Source: Ichthyophis bannanicus (Eukaryota > Chordata > Amphibia > Gymnophiona > Ichthyophiidae). Taken from it: DNA of 64,000 bases. The notes beneath the pieces were generated by a model, which saw only the letters and a list, made by a program, of their open reading frames with translations, was not told the DNA's origin and did no database searches. Shown in pieces: positions 1 to 10,329 of this stretch. Positions within the stretch are counted from its first letter, which is position 1. Each line of letters begins with the position of its first letter. The stretch is from NCBI GenBank assembly GCA_033557465.1, contig CM066045.1:131771596-131835595 (forward strand), read 5' to 3'. A program made the translations under genes and the position numbers.

Positions 1-2
1 GG

Positions 3-705
3 GAAGCTCCGGCTTCCAAAGCTTCATCTATGGGGTCACAGGTTGACATCGATGGCGTGGCCTCAACCGATCACCTGTTGCCATGATCTGGGGTACTGGT
101 GGTCTCCACTGGTACCGACATCCATACATTGGTTGCGTCGATGGATCAGAATATTCTGACCATGCAGCGTGCCATCACGGCATTCATACAAGCTGCGATG
201 CCTCCGGTACCGCAACAAACTCCGTTGGCGGTACCGGTTCCGGCACCGGCAGCGATATCGATTCCGGTGCCGGCACCGATATCGATTCCGGTGCCGGCAC
301 CGATTGCATCGACATCGGCTTCAGTGTCGACTGCAACAGTACCCTGTTCTGTGATGCCCATCGGTACTGAATCAGTACCGATCACTCCCGATGTCGATAC
401 CACTCGGTACGCGTATCGGGCTCTGCAAGAGCATCCAGACAGGCGATACTTCGATTCCTCCGAGGACTCTGATGAATCAGAGGCTTCTGTCGAAGCATCG
501 GTACTCCTTCCTCAGGAGCCCTCTTCTCCAAAAAGAAGAATGTCTCCTCCAGAAGACTTGTCTTTTCAAGACTTCATTAGGGAAGTGGCCAGGGGCCTCT
601 CTATTTCAGTGGCCCCTGAACCAGAGCCTAGAGCCAAAAAATTTGATATTTTACAATATCCTAAGGCTCCTAAAGAGGCAGCTACTTTACCAATTCATGA
701 GATTC
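3..705 (+). pseudogene. DIRS-A gag, 5' part
   Basis: This is the first half of DIRS Gag, open from 87 to the L1 insertion, with an in-frame TGA at 84-86 where DIRS-B has a Cys codon. It shows a Pro/Ala/Val-rich low-complexity stretch (repeated PVPAP and ISIPVPAP, bases 225-310), an acidic serine-rich patch (DSSEDSDESEASVEAS) and the conserved block SFQDFIREVARGLS. The protein should coat the RNA genome. The frame is cut by the L1 insertion and resumes at 2408. DIRS-like gag is also the reported source of the C-terminal region of vertebrate LAP2alpha (TMPO), which is family knowledge and not seen here. Confidence 0.8.
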
Positions 706-708
706 TTT

Positions 709-2405
709 TTTTTTTTTTTTTAATTTGTTTATTTTCAAAAGTAATATAGAAATAAACACAAACCAACAGCATCAACCATCCAAACATAACTATTACAGCA
801 ACACATATCATCCATAACCCCACCCGCGTTCCCCCCCCTCTCCCCCCCCCTACCCACTGCCCTAATCCCCTTGGCTCGAAGTGCGAGTCCCCCCCGCCCC
901 CCCTCCATCCCGCCACCCCTCATACCAGCCCCATACAGCCTTAAAGGCCTTCACATTATGTCGCTGATGTGCTGTTTATGGCACTCATAGTCCACAGATG
1001 GTCAATACGCTGCAAGACCATACCCATTGTCGGGGCATGTTCACTGCGCCATCGGGCCATAATGGCCCCTCGCCCCGCCCCTATACACAATCCCACAAAC
1101 ATCAGGGTCTCCCGCTCCCCCCATTCCGGCATATCATTTAATAAAACCATGGATGCCGTGAGACATACCTCCCGACCTAGCAGGGTCTGGAGCCAATCCT
1201 CCAAGCCCTTCCACATCAATTGCACCCTCTCACAACCCCAAACTATGTGAAACAAATCCCCCCACTTCCCACATCCCCGCCAACATTCCCCACTCTCCTG
1301 TGCCCTAAAAGCCTTCAACTTCCCCGGAGTCCAGTACATTTGGTGCCGTACTTTTAGACTATTTTCGGAGTAGGTTGGACCCGGGGCTAACCATCGGCAC
1401 CACCGGTTAATATGTTCCCAGCGCTCCTCTCCCCACTGTCCACCCATTTGCTTCTCCCATGCCAACTCCCCTTTGCTCCTCCCCTCCGGCGCCCCCCTGC
1501 CTTCCCCCCGGGTCCGTAATTCCCCATAAAGAAGGGTAATAATCCCTCGCCGTCCTCCCCCCCCTCGCAGGGCTACTTCCAGGGGAGCAGCTGCCTTCCG
1601 CAGATCAAGCATTACCCCCTTTCGCCTAATATACGACACAATTTGCAAATACGCAAAATAGTGTCGGTCTTGCACCCCATACAGCTCCTGCAGGGCAAGA
1701 AAGGATCTTACTTCCCCACTGTTCAACAGCTGCCCCAGGGTATGCAGCCCAAGTACCCCCCACTCCTGAAACACTCCCCCCTCCAGCGCTGGGCGGAAAT
1801 CCTGCATTCCGCGCAAAAAAGTAGTCCTTGTATACCGCTTCCCTCGTAACAGGAGACTCTTCGCCCTCCCCCATATCATCTGGGTATAATCACGGAAGGG
1901 GTTCCCCCCCCCTCCACCCTCCCTTCTCCCCCCCGGATCCCACAGCCACATCTGCAGGGACGTGTTGGGCCCACGTAACTGTTCCAACTCGACCCAAATG
2001 GGTATCTCCTCCCCCCCATGCCAGCTCACCACAGCTTTTAACTGCGCCGCGAGATAATACTTTTCCAGCCACGGCACCCCCAGACCCCCCTCCCTTTGCC
2101 CCCGATACATAGTGCTCTTAGATACCCGGGACCTCCCCCCGGCCCATACAAAATCGTATATCTGTCTCTGAGCCTTGCGCAGATAACTAAGCGGTACCCT
2201 ACCGGGGATAGAGCCAAACAAAAACAGCCACCGAGGCAGGACATTCATTTTAATAACCGCTATACGCCCAAGCCATGTTAAATACACATGCCGCCAGCGC
2301 AACATATCGGCCTGTATCGCCCGCAAAAGATTACTAAAATTTCGCTCCCAAAGCTGACGCCAGTCCTTCCCCATTTGAATACCTAGATATCTATATGCCC
2401 CCCCC
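709..2405 (-). mobile_element. L1-type LINE, 5'-truncated, in DIRS-A gag
   Basis: The insertion is bounded by a perfect 15-base target duplication, ttcatgagattcttt, at 694-708 and 2406-2420. The plus-strand T run at about 705-721 is the poly(A) tail read on the minus strand. The empty site is visible in DIRS-B (about 56483-56500), where gag runs through without a break. These are classical marks of target-primed reverse transcription. Only the distal part of ORF2 and a C-rich 3' UTR (709-955) are present, so the copy was truncated at its 5' end on arrival. Confidence 0.93.
956..2402 (-). pseudogene. L1 ORF2 protein, C-terminal part
   Basis: About 480 codons are open without a stop. The start resembles the region after the reverse-transcriptase core of L1 proteins (YRYLGIQMGKDWRQLW, then WLGRIAVIKMNVLPRWLFLF). 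Near the end is a Cys/His cluster with spacing C-x3-C-x7-H-x4-C (ECWRGCGKWGDLFHIVWGCE), typical of the L1 ORF2 C-terminus. The catalytic core and endonuclease are missing because of 5' truncation. The open frame continues about 60 codons past 2405 into antisense DIRS gag, which is accidental. Assignment to the L1/Tx1 side of non-LTR elements is confident; the family within it is not. Confidence 0.85.
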
Positions 2406-2407
2406 TT

Positions 2408-3258
2408 CATGAGATTCTTTATGATCACATGTTGGGCATATGGGAGACACCTCTTACTACTTCCCCTCATTCTCGCAGGTTGGACACCATGTACTGTGTT
2501 CCTCCTTGTCCTGGCTTTCATAAGACTCAGCTTCCTCACCACTCTATTGTGGTAGAGTCTGCTATGAAAAAGATAAAGAGTGCAAAAAGACACTCATCTA
2601 ATCCTCCAGGAAGAGAATGCAGAACCTTAGATGCTTTTGGCAGGAGAATTTTCCAGGCCAATATGCTTACTGCCAGAATCAACTCCTATAGTCTCTATAT
2701 GGGGATGTTTCTAAAAGGAAGTTACAGATCAACTGCTAACTTTATCTCCTTTTATCTCAGAAGATAAAAGGGAAGAGTTTCTCACCTGGCTTAAACATGC
2801 CCAGGATGTTCCCAAATTCTCCAACCGTTCAGCCTTTGACTCTTTTGAGTGTGCCAGCAGAGCCTCGGCTATTGCCATAGGTGCACGCAGACTTGCTTGG
2901 TTGCAAGCTTCTGATTTGGAACCCTGGGTCCAGGATGGATTAGGTAATCTTCCCTGTACAGGTGAAAACCTTTTTGGTAAGGATTGGCAAGCAAAGGCCA
3001 CTCAGATGGATGCTGAAAATTCTGCCTTAGATAGACTTTCAAAGTCTACTTCTGCTCCTGCTAGAAAAAGGTTATTCAAAAAGACTTTCTTTTCCAAAAA
3101 AGGGAAATATTATCCTGGTTATGGTCACCAGGCATCTTCTGCAGGTCGTTTTGCTGCAAAGCGTCAGCAACAACCTAAACAAGCCAAGCCTAAGGCTGCA
3201 AGGACTGCTACGGCCCAACAGCCTCAGCCTCCTCAGGGCAATGGACCCTCTCCATCAT
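2408..3258 (+). pseudogene. DIRS-A gag, 3' part
   Basis: Gag resumes after the L1. It carries the conserved blocks SRRLDTMYCVPPCPGFHKTQ, SYSLYMGMF and WLQASDLEPWVQDGLGN, and ends in a basic Gln/Lys/Pro-rich tail (AAKRQQQPKQAKPKAARTAT) suited to nucleic-acid binding. A frameshift lies between about 2715 and 2765, where DIRS-B has a different base count, so the last part reads in another frame (to a stop at 3258). The gag stop seen in DIRS-B (59535-59537) is lost through the roughly 117-base deletion at 3238/3239. Confidence 0.8.
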
Positions 3259-3498
3259 AAGGGAGGGGTACAAGCTTCATTTCTTAAACCTTCCTCCTCA
3301 CACTATGGTGAGACAGTTCAATTCTCCAACATCTCTCCTCGACCTTCTGGGTCAGGAGATTGCTACCCTTCTTGCCCAAAGGGCAATAGAAGAAGTACCC
3401 CTTCTTCAACAAGGTTCAGGGTTCTACTCCCCCTATTTTCTTATTCCAAAGAAAACAGGGGGCTACAGACCCATATTAGATCTCAGAGAATTGAACAA
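3259..3498 (+). pseudogene. DIRS-A reverse transcriptase, N-terminal fragment
   Basis: The open frame 3305-3511 carries the DIRS reverse-transcriptase N-terminal blocks SPTSLLDLLGQEIATLLAQ and GSGFYSPYFLIPKKTGGYRP, then ILDLRELNN. The CR1 insertion at 3499 ends it, and the enzyme resumes at 10330. The same stretch in DIRS-B has a TGA in place of the Arg codon in the block GGYRP, so the two copies decayed separately. Confidence 0.82.
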
Positions 3499-3666
3499 CA
3501 TAAGAACATAAGACATGCCATACTGGGTCAGACCAAGGTCCATCAAGCCCAGCATCCGGTTTCCAACAGTGGCCAATCTAAGTCATACGTACCTAGCAAT
3601 ATCCCCAAAAGACACAGGTTCCACAATGCTTGTACTGGGTCAAGCATTGATATTCTGGATCCCTTT

Positions 3667-4754
3667 TTAATAGTGGTTTATGGACCTTTCCTCCAGGAAC
3701 TTGTTCAAACCTTTTTTAAACCCAGCTATACTAACAGCCCTTACTACATCCTCCGGTAATAGATTCCAGAGTTTGATTACACGTTGAATGAAAAAATATT
3801 TTCTCTTATTTGTCTTAAATAGTTTACCCTGTAGCTTCATTACATGTCCCCTAGTCTTTCTATACTCTGATAGCGTAAACAATTGATCCACGTTTATCCG
3901 TTCCACTCCATTCATTAATTTATAGACCTCTATCATATCTCCCCTCAGCCGTCTCTTCTCCAGGCTAAAGAGCCCTAACCTTCTTAGCCTCTCTTCATAG
4001 GAGTAGCCTTCCATCCCCTTCACCAATTGGGTGGCTCTTCTCTGTACTTTTTCTAATAACGCTATGTCCTTTTTAAGATACGGTGACCAGAATTGCACAC
4101 AGTATTCAAGGTGCGGTCGTACCATGGAGCGATATAGAGGCATTATAACATCCTTTGTTTTATTCTCCATCCCTTTCCTTATCATACCTAGCATTCTATT
4201 TGCTTTCTTGGCCGCCGCTGCACACTGGGCGGAGGGTTTTAACATGTTATCCACGATGACTCCTAAATCTTTTTCCTGGGTGGTGGTTTCTAATGTGGAG
4301 CCTTGCATCATGTAACTATAGTATGGGTTGTTCTTTCCTAGGTGCATAACTTTGCAATTGTCCACATTAAATTTCATCTGCCATTTGGATGCCCAGTCTT
4401 CCAATTTATCCAGATCCTCCTGCAGTTTTCCACAATCCTCTTGGGTTTTAACAACTTTAAACAGTTTTGTGTCATCTGCAAATTTGATAACCTCACTAGT
4501 TATTCCCTTTTCCAGGTCATTTATGAATATGTCAAAAAGCAGCGGACCCAGTACAGATCCCTGGGGTACTCCACTATTCACCTTTTTCCATTGGGAATAT
4601 TGGCCATTTAGCCCTACCCTCTGCTTTCTATCTTTTAACCAGTTCCCGATCCACAATAGTACACTGCCTCCTATCCCATGACTTTTTAGCTTCGCCAAAA
4701 GTCTCTGATAGGGGACTTTGTCAAAAGCTTTCTGAAAGTCCAGATACACTATAT
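3667..4754 (-). pseudogene. CR1 ORF2, reverse transcriptase core and C-terminus
   Basis: The frame runs from the palm domain to the stop at 3667: LDFQKAFDKVPY with the first catalytic Asp, GVPQGSVLGPLLF, and IKFADDTKLF with the catalytic Asp pair. Then follow the CR1-type C-terminal blocks MVRPHLEYCVQFWSPYLKKD, LEKVQRRATQLVKG and LFSLEKRRLRGDMIEVYK. It is uninterrupted in this part, with about 360 codons of real LINE protein. The first 20 or so codons of the open frame upstream of 4754 belong to the hAT end. Confidence 0.88.
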
Positions 4755-5859
4755 CAGTGATGGCTAACCTTTTTGAGCCCGAGTGCCCAAACTGCCGCAC
4801 AAAACCAAAGAATTTCCTCAAAGTGCCAGCACGTCAATTAAAGCCTCATTTGCATAAGGTGCCTCATTTGCATAAATATTTGCATAATGTTACCATACAC
4901 TAACTTTTAGTAAACATGCCTCTTAATGAGTATATGGATAAAGAAAGACTAAAAGGTTTCTACATTACTATAATCCAGTACCAACTGCCAGGCACATTAG
5001 GAACTACTACAAACGCTGCCCATTTAGAACCCATAGCAAACCCGCCGTATCCTAACAGCACTACCAGGACTCACAAAGCACCATACCCTAACTATCAAAA
5101 GGCAACACTGCAAATATTAAACCAATACATTTCAGAGAACAACAATACATGACCTACTGGGGAAAGAACAAGTGGCAATGTCAAATAGGAATTATATAAA
5201 CAGAATACCTCAGCTCAGTTACACATGCAGAACAGACCATCACCAAACAAGGAATCACAATTTAGAAACAGGAAGACAATAATTAAACTGGGAACCCCAA
5301 AAGCCAAACTTGGAATATACAACAACACTGTAGAAATAAAACTATAAATTAATTTCCTCTTGTACTAAACAAAGCGCAAAAATTAATGATGCACATTTCC
5401 CAGAGCTGACATATTCCAGTTAATAAATTCAAAATAAAGAGATATTTTTCTACCTTTTGTGCATTTTTTTTCAGTTGCAATTGTTCCAGCCACTTTCTTC
5501 TGGTTTCTTCGTGTCTTCTGCTAACTCTCCATCTGCTGTCCATTTGTCCTTTCTTCTGTCTTCTTGGTTTTTTTTTTTCCATTCTCTCTCTACATCTGCT
5601 TTAACATACTAAACTTTCTCCTTTTGCTCTTTCCTCATTCCTATTTCATCTACTCAATATTTACCCCTCCATCCTCAATCCCCACTTATTCTCCCAATAC
5701 CCGGCCAATTGTAGATTTTTTATCCCTCCCACACAAAATATTTTTCCCCTCTCCATTTTACTCTCCCAGCCCCATCCCATTCTAATCCTCCCCCAACACC
5801 AGCTCCCTTCTAGTTCCAGCCTCACCCAGCATCCATTCCCTTCTAGTCCCTGCATCAGC

Positions 5860-7345
5860 CCATTTCCAGTCCTAGCAGCCCCCCAACCCATTTCCAGTCC
5901 TAGAAACCCCCCAACCCAATACCAGTCCTAGCCCCCCCTCATCAACCCACTTCCAGTCCTAACCCCCCCATCAGCCCACTTCCATTCCTAACCCCCATCA
6001 ACCCATTTCCAGTCAGCCCCCCATAGCCCATTGCCAGTCCTAACCCCCCCATCAGCCCACAGTCCATTACCAGTCCTAACCCCATCAGCCCACCTCAAGT
6101 CCTACACCCTCCCCATCAGCCCATTTCCTGTACTAGCCCCCCCATAGTCCATTATCAGTCCTAACCCCCCATAGCCCATTACCAGACAGCCCCCATCAGC
6201 CAACAGCCCATTACCAGTCTTAACCCCCCCATAGCCCATTGCCAGTCCTAACCCCCCCATCAGCCCACAGCCCATTACCAGTCCTAACCCCATCAGCCCA
6301 CCTCAAGTCCTAACCACTCCCCATCAGCCCATTTCTTGTCCCAGCACCCCCATAGCCAATTATCAGTCCTAAACCCCCCCATAGTCCATTACCTTTCCTA
6401 ACCCCATCAGAACAACTCCAGTGTTAACCCCCCATCAGCCCATTTCCAGTCCTAACCCCACCCAAAAGCCCACCTCAAGTCCTAACCCCTCCCCATCAGC
6501 CCATTTCCTGTCCTAGCCCCCATAGCCCATTACCAGTCCTAACCCCACCCAACAGCCCACCTCAAGTCCTAACCCCTCCCCATCAGCCCATTTCCTGTCC
6601 TAGCCCCCCATAGCCCATTACCAGTCCTAACCCCACCCAACAGCCCACCTCAAGTCCTAACCCCTCCCCATCAGCCCATTTCCTGTCCTAGCCCCCCATA
6701 GCCCATTACCAGTCCTAAGCCCCCATCAACCCACTTCCAGTCCTAATCCCATCAGCCCATATAGACTTAGCTCCCCCATAGCCCAGAGCCCCCCATAGCC
6801 CATCACCACTCCTAACCTCCCCCGGCCCATCACCACTCCTAACCCCCCCATCAGCCCATTTCCTGTCCTAGCCCCCCATAGCCCAGTACCAGTCCTAGCC
6901 CCCCCCAACAGCCCACAGCCATTACCACTCCTAACCCCCCCAGCCCATCACCAGTCCTAACCCCCCAACAGCCCACAGCCATTACCACTCCTAACCCCAC
7001 CCAGCTCATTACCACACCTAACCCCCCAGCCCCTCAACTCTCCTAACCACACATCAGACCATTTCATTTCCCATCCCCCCCCAGCCCATCACCAGTCCTA
7101 ACCCCCCAACAGCCCACAGCCATTACCACTCCTAACCCCCCCAGCCCATCACCAGTCCTACCCCCCCCCAGCCATTACCACTCCTAACCCCCCATCAGCC
7201 CATTTCCTGTCCTAGCCCCCCCCCGCCCATCACCAGTCCTACCCCACCAACAGCCCACAGCCATTACCACTCCCAACCCCCCCCCCGCCCATCACCAGTC
7301 CTAACCCCCCCCCCAGCCATTACCACTCCTAACCCCCCCCCCCCA
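5860..7345. repeat. C-rich minisatellite inside hAT copy 1
   Basis: An array of dozens of variable units of about 25-32 bases, built around agcccattaccagtcctaac followed by a run of C. Some higher-order units of about 70 bases recur at 6470-6720. The complement of this unit matches the G-rich array in hAT copy 2, so the repeat was present in the ancestral element and grew separately in each copy. It should be highly length-variable and difficult to assemble. Confidence 0.9.
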
Positions 7346-7373
7346 ACGAAATTTTTTTTACAAAGAAAGCTGT

Positions 7374-7762
7374 TGCTGCCGGGGCCGGGGCCGGGGCCGC
7401 CGCGGCAGAATCGAGTGTGCCGCGGGGCCCCCCCGCCCAGCAGAGCCTGCCCTCCGTCCCCGGTATCACCTCTCTCAGCTGCCTCCAGTCACACGCGCCG
7501 GCTTTCAGAGCGCGAGGGAAGTTTCTCCCTCGCTGCTCTGTTAAGCCCGCGGGGGCTGATGGGAACTTCCCATCAGCCCCCGCGGACATAACAGAGCAGC
7601 GAGGAAGAAACTCCACTCGCGCTCTGAAAGCAGGCGCATTTGACTAGAGGCAGCTGAGAGAAGGTGATACCGGGGACGGAGGGCAGGCTCTGCTGGGCGG
7701 GGGGGCCCCGCGGCACACTCGATTCTGCTGCGGCGGCCCCGGCCCCGGCAGCGGCAGCTTTT
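7374..7762. repeat. Long GC-rich inverted repeat inside hAT copy 1
   Basis: Two arms of about 190 bases pair around a centre near 7566. The right arm rereads the left in complement, including the gggggctgatgggaa / ttcccatcagccccc core and the GC-rich outer parts. The open frames on both strands here (for example 7373-7647 and 7329-7616) are by-products of high GC and symmetry and are not treated as genes. The equivalent structure in copy 2 lies at 57081-57366. Confidence 0.88.
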
Positions 7763-7883
7763 TATTTTTTATTTTTTTTAATGCCGCATATTTTGATTGC
7801 GGACCTTCCCGCGTGCCAGCTGCAAGGCCTTCGCGTGCCACAGCTGGCACGCGTGCCATAGGTTCGCCATCACTGCACTATAT

Positions 7884-8229
7884 CAACCGACTCACCTTTG
7901 TCCACCTGTTTATTCACACCTTCAAAAAAACATATCAGATTAGTAAGACAAGATTTTCCTTGTCTAAAGCCATGTTGGCTGTCTCCCATTAGGCCATGAC
8001 TATCTACATGCTGTGTAATTTTGTTCTTTATGATGGTTTCTACCATTTTCCCTGGTACTGACGTCAGGCTCACCGGTCTGTAATTTCCTGGGTCACCCCT
8101 GGAACCCTTTTTAAAAATTGGTGTTATGTTGGCGACCCTCCAATCTTCAGGTATTACAGATGATTTTAATGAAAGTTCACAGATTACCAATAGCAGATCT
8201 GCAATCTTATATTTCAGTTCTTTCAACAC
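7884..8229 (-). pseudogene. CR1 ORF2, reverse transcriptase fingers region
   Basis: The segment has the CR1 reverse-transcriptase blocks VIPEDWRVANITPIFKKGS, NYRPVSLTSVPGKMVE and GFRQGKSCLTNL. The frame is then interrupted by the hAT element and continues at 4754 on the other side with LDFQKAFDKVPY. The eight bases cactatat lie on both sides of the hAT, so removing it and one duplication restores continuity. Confidence 0.85.
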
Positions 8230-8409
8230 TCTGGGATGTATACCATCCGGTCCAGGTGATTTGCTACTATTCAGTTATCAAATAGTTGTAATATATCTTC
8301 CCGGTGTAGCGATATTTCTCTCAATTCCTCTGCAGTATCACCTTTAAATACCACTTCAGTCTTGGGTAACATCCCTACATCTTCCTCAGTAAAGACCGAA
8401 GGAAAGAAT

Positions 8410-9763
8410 TCATTCAATCTCTGCTATAGCCTTGTTTCCTCTTACTGCCCCTTTTACCCCTCTATCATCTAATGGTCCAATTGACTCTCTCACAGGCCTT
8501 TTGCTACGAATGTACTTGAAAAAGTCTTTATTTCGTGTTTTTGCTTCCGTAGCAAGTTTCTTCTCAAATTCCCGCTTTGCCTGCCTTATCAATGCTTTGC
8601 ATTTAACTTGCCAGTGCTTGTGCTGTTTTCAGTTTTCATCATTTGGCTCTTTTTTCCATTTCCTGAAGGTTGCTTTTTTGGCAGCAACAGCCTCTCTGAC
8701 CTCACCTTTAAACCATGCTGGCAGTTTTTTGGACTTTCTTCCACTTTTCCTAATGCGTGGAATACAGCTGGTCTGGGCTTCGAGGATAGTATTTTTAAAT
8801 AACACCCAAGCTTGCTGTAAGTCTTTAACCTTTGGAACCGCTCCTTTTAGTTTTTTTCCTAACTATATTCCTCATTCTATCATAGTCTCCCTTTTGAAAG
8901 TTAATAGGTAGTACTGTGGATGCCTTTACTATCTGTCCTCCACTAATTAAATCAAACATGATCATACTATGATCACTATTGCCAAGTGGTCCCAACACCC
9001 TTATTTCTTGCACCAGATCTGGCGTTCCACTAAGGACTAGGTCCAGTATGGCTTCCCCTCTGGTCGGTTCATGAACCAGCTGCTCCAAGAAGCAGTCATT
9101 TATTCCATCTAGAAACTTTATCTCTTTAGCTTGTCCTGCTGTGACACTGACCCAGTCGATACCGGGGTAATTGAAATCACCCATTATTACTACTCTGTTG
9201 TGACTTTTGTTAGCTTCCTTAATTTCTTTGAGCATTTCATCATCCATTTGTTCATTCTGGTCAGGCGGTCGATAGTATACTCCAACTGCCATCACCTTCC
9301 CCTTCATAAATGGAATTTCAATCCATAGAGATTCTACAGCAAATTTTGTTTCCTGCAAAACTTTAATCCTTTCTGACTCAATGCCCTCTCTAACATAGAG
9401 CGCAACCCCTCCACCAATTTGATCAGCTCTATCATTATGATATAGTGTGTATCCAGGTATCACAGTGTCCCACTGGTTATCCTCCTTCCACCATGTCTTT
9501 GAGAGTGCAATCATATCTAACCTCTCATTTAGTGCTATATATTCTAACTCTCCCATCTTATTGTTTAGACTTCTAGCATTGGCATACAAGCATTTTAGAG
9601 ACTGTATTTTATTCATATTAATCTGGCTATTGGTAGGCAGGGGTAATTTGGAATCTTTATGCTCTGTCTGCTCCTTACTCAAGGGCATTCGGGCTACTAT
9701 ACTCCCTTTTGGAACCTCACTGCTTTTGGTAGTATCCTTCAAGGATACCTTTGTCCGAACCAT
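8410..9763 (-). pseudogene. CR1 ORF2, AP-like endonuclease and linker
   Basis: The frame 9763-8825 holds an apurinic-like endonuclease: NARSL near the start, GGGVALYVREG, MGDFNYPGIDW, and SDHSMI at the catalytic His. The position normally occupied by the catalytic Glu in the TETW motif reads SKTW, so nicking activity should be lost. The linker to the reverse transcriptase continues out of frame (for example 8592-8410, KREFEKKLATEAKTRNKDFF). The N-terminal 40 residues upstream of the endonuclease fold are unassigned. Confidence 0.82.
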
Positions 9764-9862
9764 GCACTCCTGGGTGACTGTCGGCTTTCCCCTAATTTCT
9801 AGTTTAAAAGCTTCTCTATCTCTTTTTTAAAGGTTAATGCCAGCAGTCTGGTCCCATCCTGA

Positions 9863-10329
9863 TTAAGGTGAAGCCCATCCCTTCGGAAGAGCCCCCACCT
9901 TTCCCCAGAATGTTCCCCAGTTCCTAACAAATCCAAAACCCTCATCCTTGCACCATTGTCTCATCCACGCATTGAGACTCCGGAGCTCTGCCTTTCTTTT
10001 GGGTCCTGCACGTGGAACAGGAAGCATTTCGGAGAACGCTATCCTGGAAGTTCTGGATTTCAACTTCCTACCTAAAAGCTTAAATTTAGCCTCCAGAACC
10101 TCCCTACCACATTTTCCTATGTCATTGGTTCCAACATGTACCAAGACAGCAGACTCCTCCCCAGCACTATCTATGATCCTATCTAGGCGGTGCGTGAGGT
10201 CCGCTACCTTCGCACCAGGCAGGCATGTTACCAGGCGATCCTCACGTCCACCAGCCACCCAGCTATCTACATTCCTAATGATTGAATCACCAACTATAAC
10301 AGCTGTCCTGACCCTCCCCTCATGGGGAG
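9863..10329 (-). pseudogene. CR1 ORF1, SGNH-type esterase domain
   Basis: Read on the minus strand, the segment has the serine-hydrolase block I motif (VIVGDSIIRNVDSW) at about 10262-10310 and the block III motif HVGTNDIGK about 40 residues later. The block V motif (DGLHLN) follows in another frame near 9870, so one frameshift lies at about 9890-9900. ORF1 proteins of the CR1 group commonly carry this lipolytic-esterase fold next to RNA-binding regions. The N-terminal part is missing because the element is 5'-truncated. Confidence 0.75.

Larger units (their letters stand above)
4755..7875. mobile_element. Non-autonomous hAT element (copy 1), in the CR1
   Basis: The ends are CAGTGATGGCTAACC and, inverted, GGTTCGCCATCACTG, and the flanks carry an 8-base target duplication cactatat at 4747-4754 and 7876-7883. 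An 8-base duplication with CAG-type ends marks the hAT superfamily. No transposase gene is present. Inside are about 1 kb of AT-rich sequence, a large minisatellite (about 5860-7345), a GC-rich long inverted repeat (7374-7762) and an end-proximal hairpin. A second copy with the same layout but opposite orientation lies at 56958-59173. Confidence 0.92.
3499..10329 (-). mobile_element. CR1-clade LINE, in DIRS-A reverse transcriptase
   Basis: A minus-strand CR1 element with ORF1 (SGNH esterase), ORF2 endonuclease and reverse transcriptase. Its 3' end (plus-strand left edge) carries the characteristic CR1 tail, with the phrase catactgggtcagaccaag at about 3518 and a short repeated TTCTTATG-like end. 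DIRS sequence is contiguous across the insertion when compared with DIRS-B (59895-59915). I see no clear target duplication, which is common for CR1. The 5' end at 10329 is inside ORF1, so the copy is truncated. A 3.1-kb hAT element at 4755-7875 splits its reverse-transcriptase gene. Confidence 0.9.

Noticed and set aside
2403..2593. N-terminal 60 codons of the open frame ending at 956
   Set aside because: They are antisense to DIRS gag and not part of the L1 protein.
4916..5152. A 78-codon open frame that is conserved between the two hAT copies (also 58805-59041, minus)
   Set aside because: The eight base differences I compared over the first 35 codons all change amino acids, which is what neutral drift looks like, and the protein has no known features.
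7329..7647. Overlapping open frames on both strands in the GC-rich inverted repeat
   Set aside because: They follow from the palindrome and high GC; no family resemblance, and the frames are not kept in copy 2.
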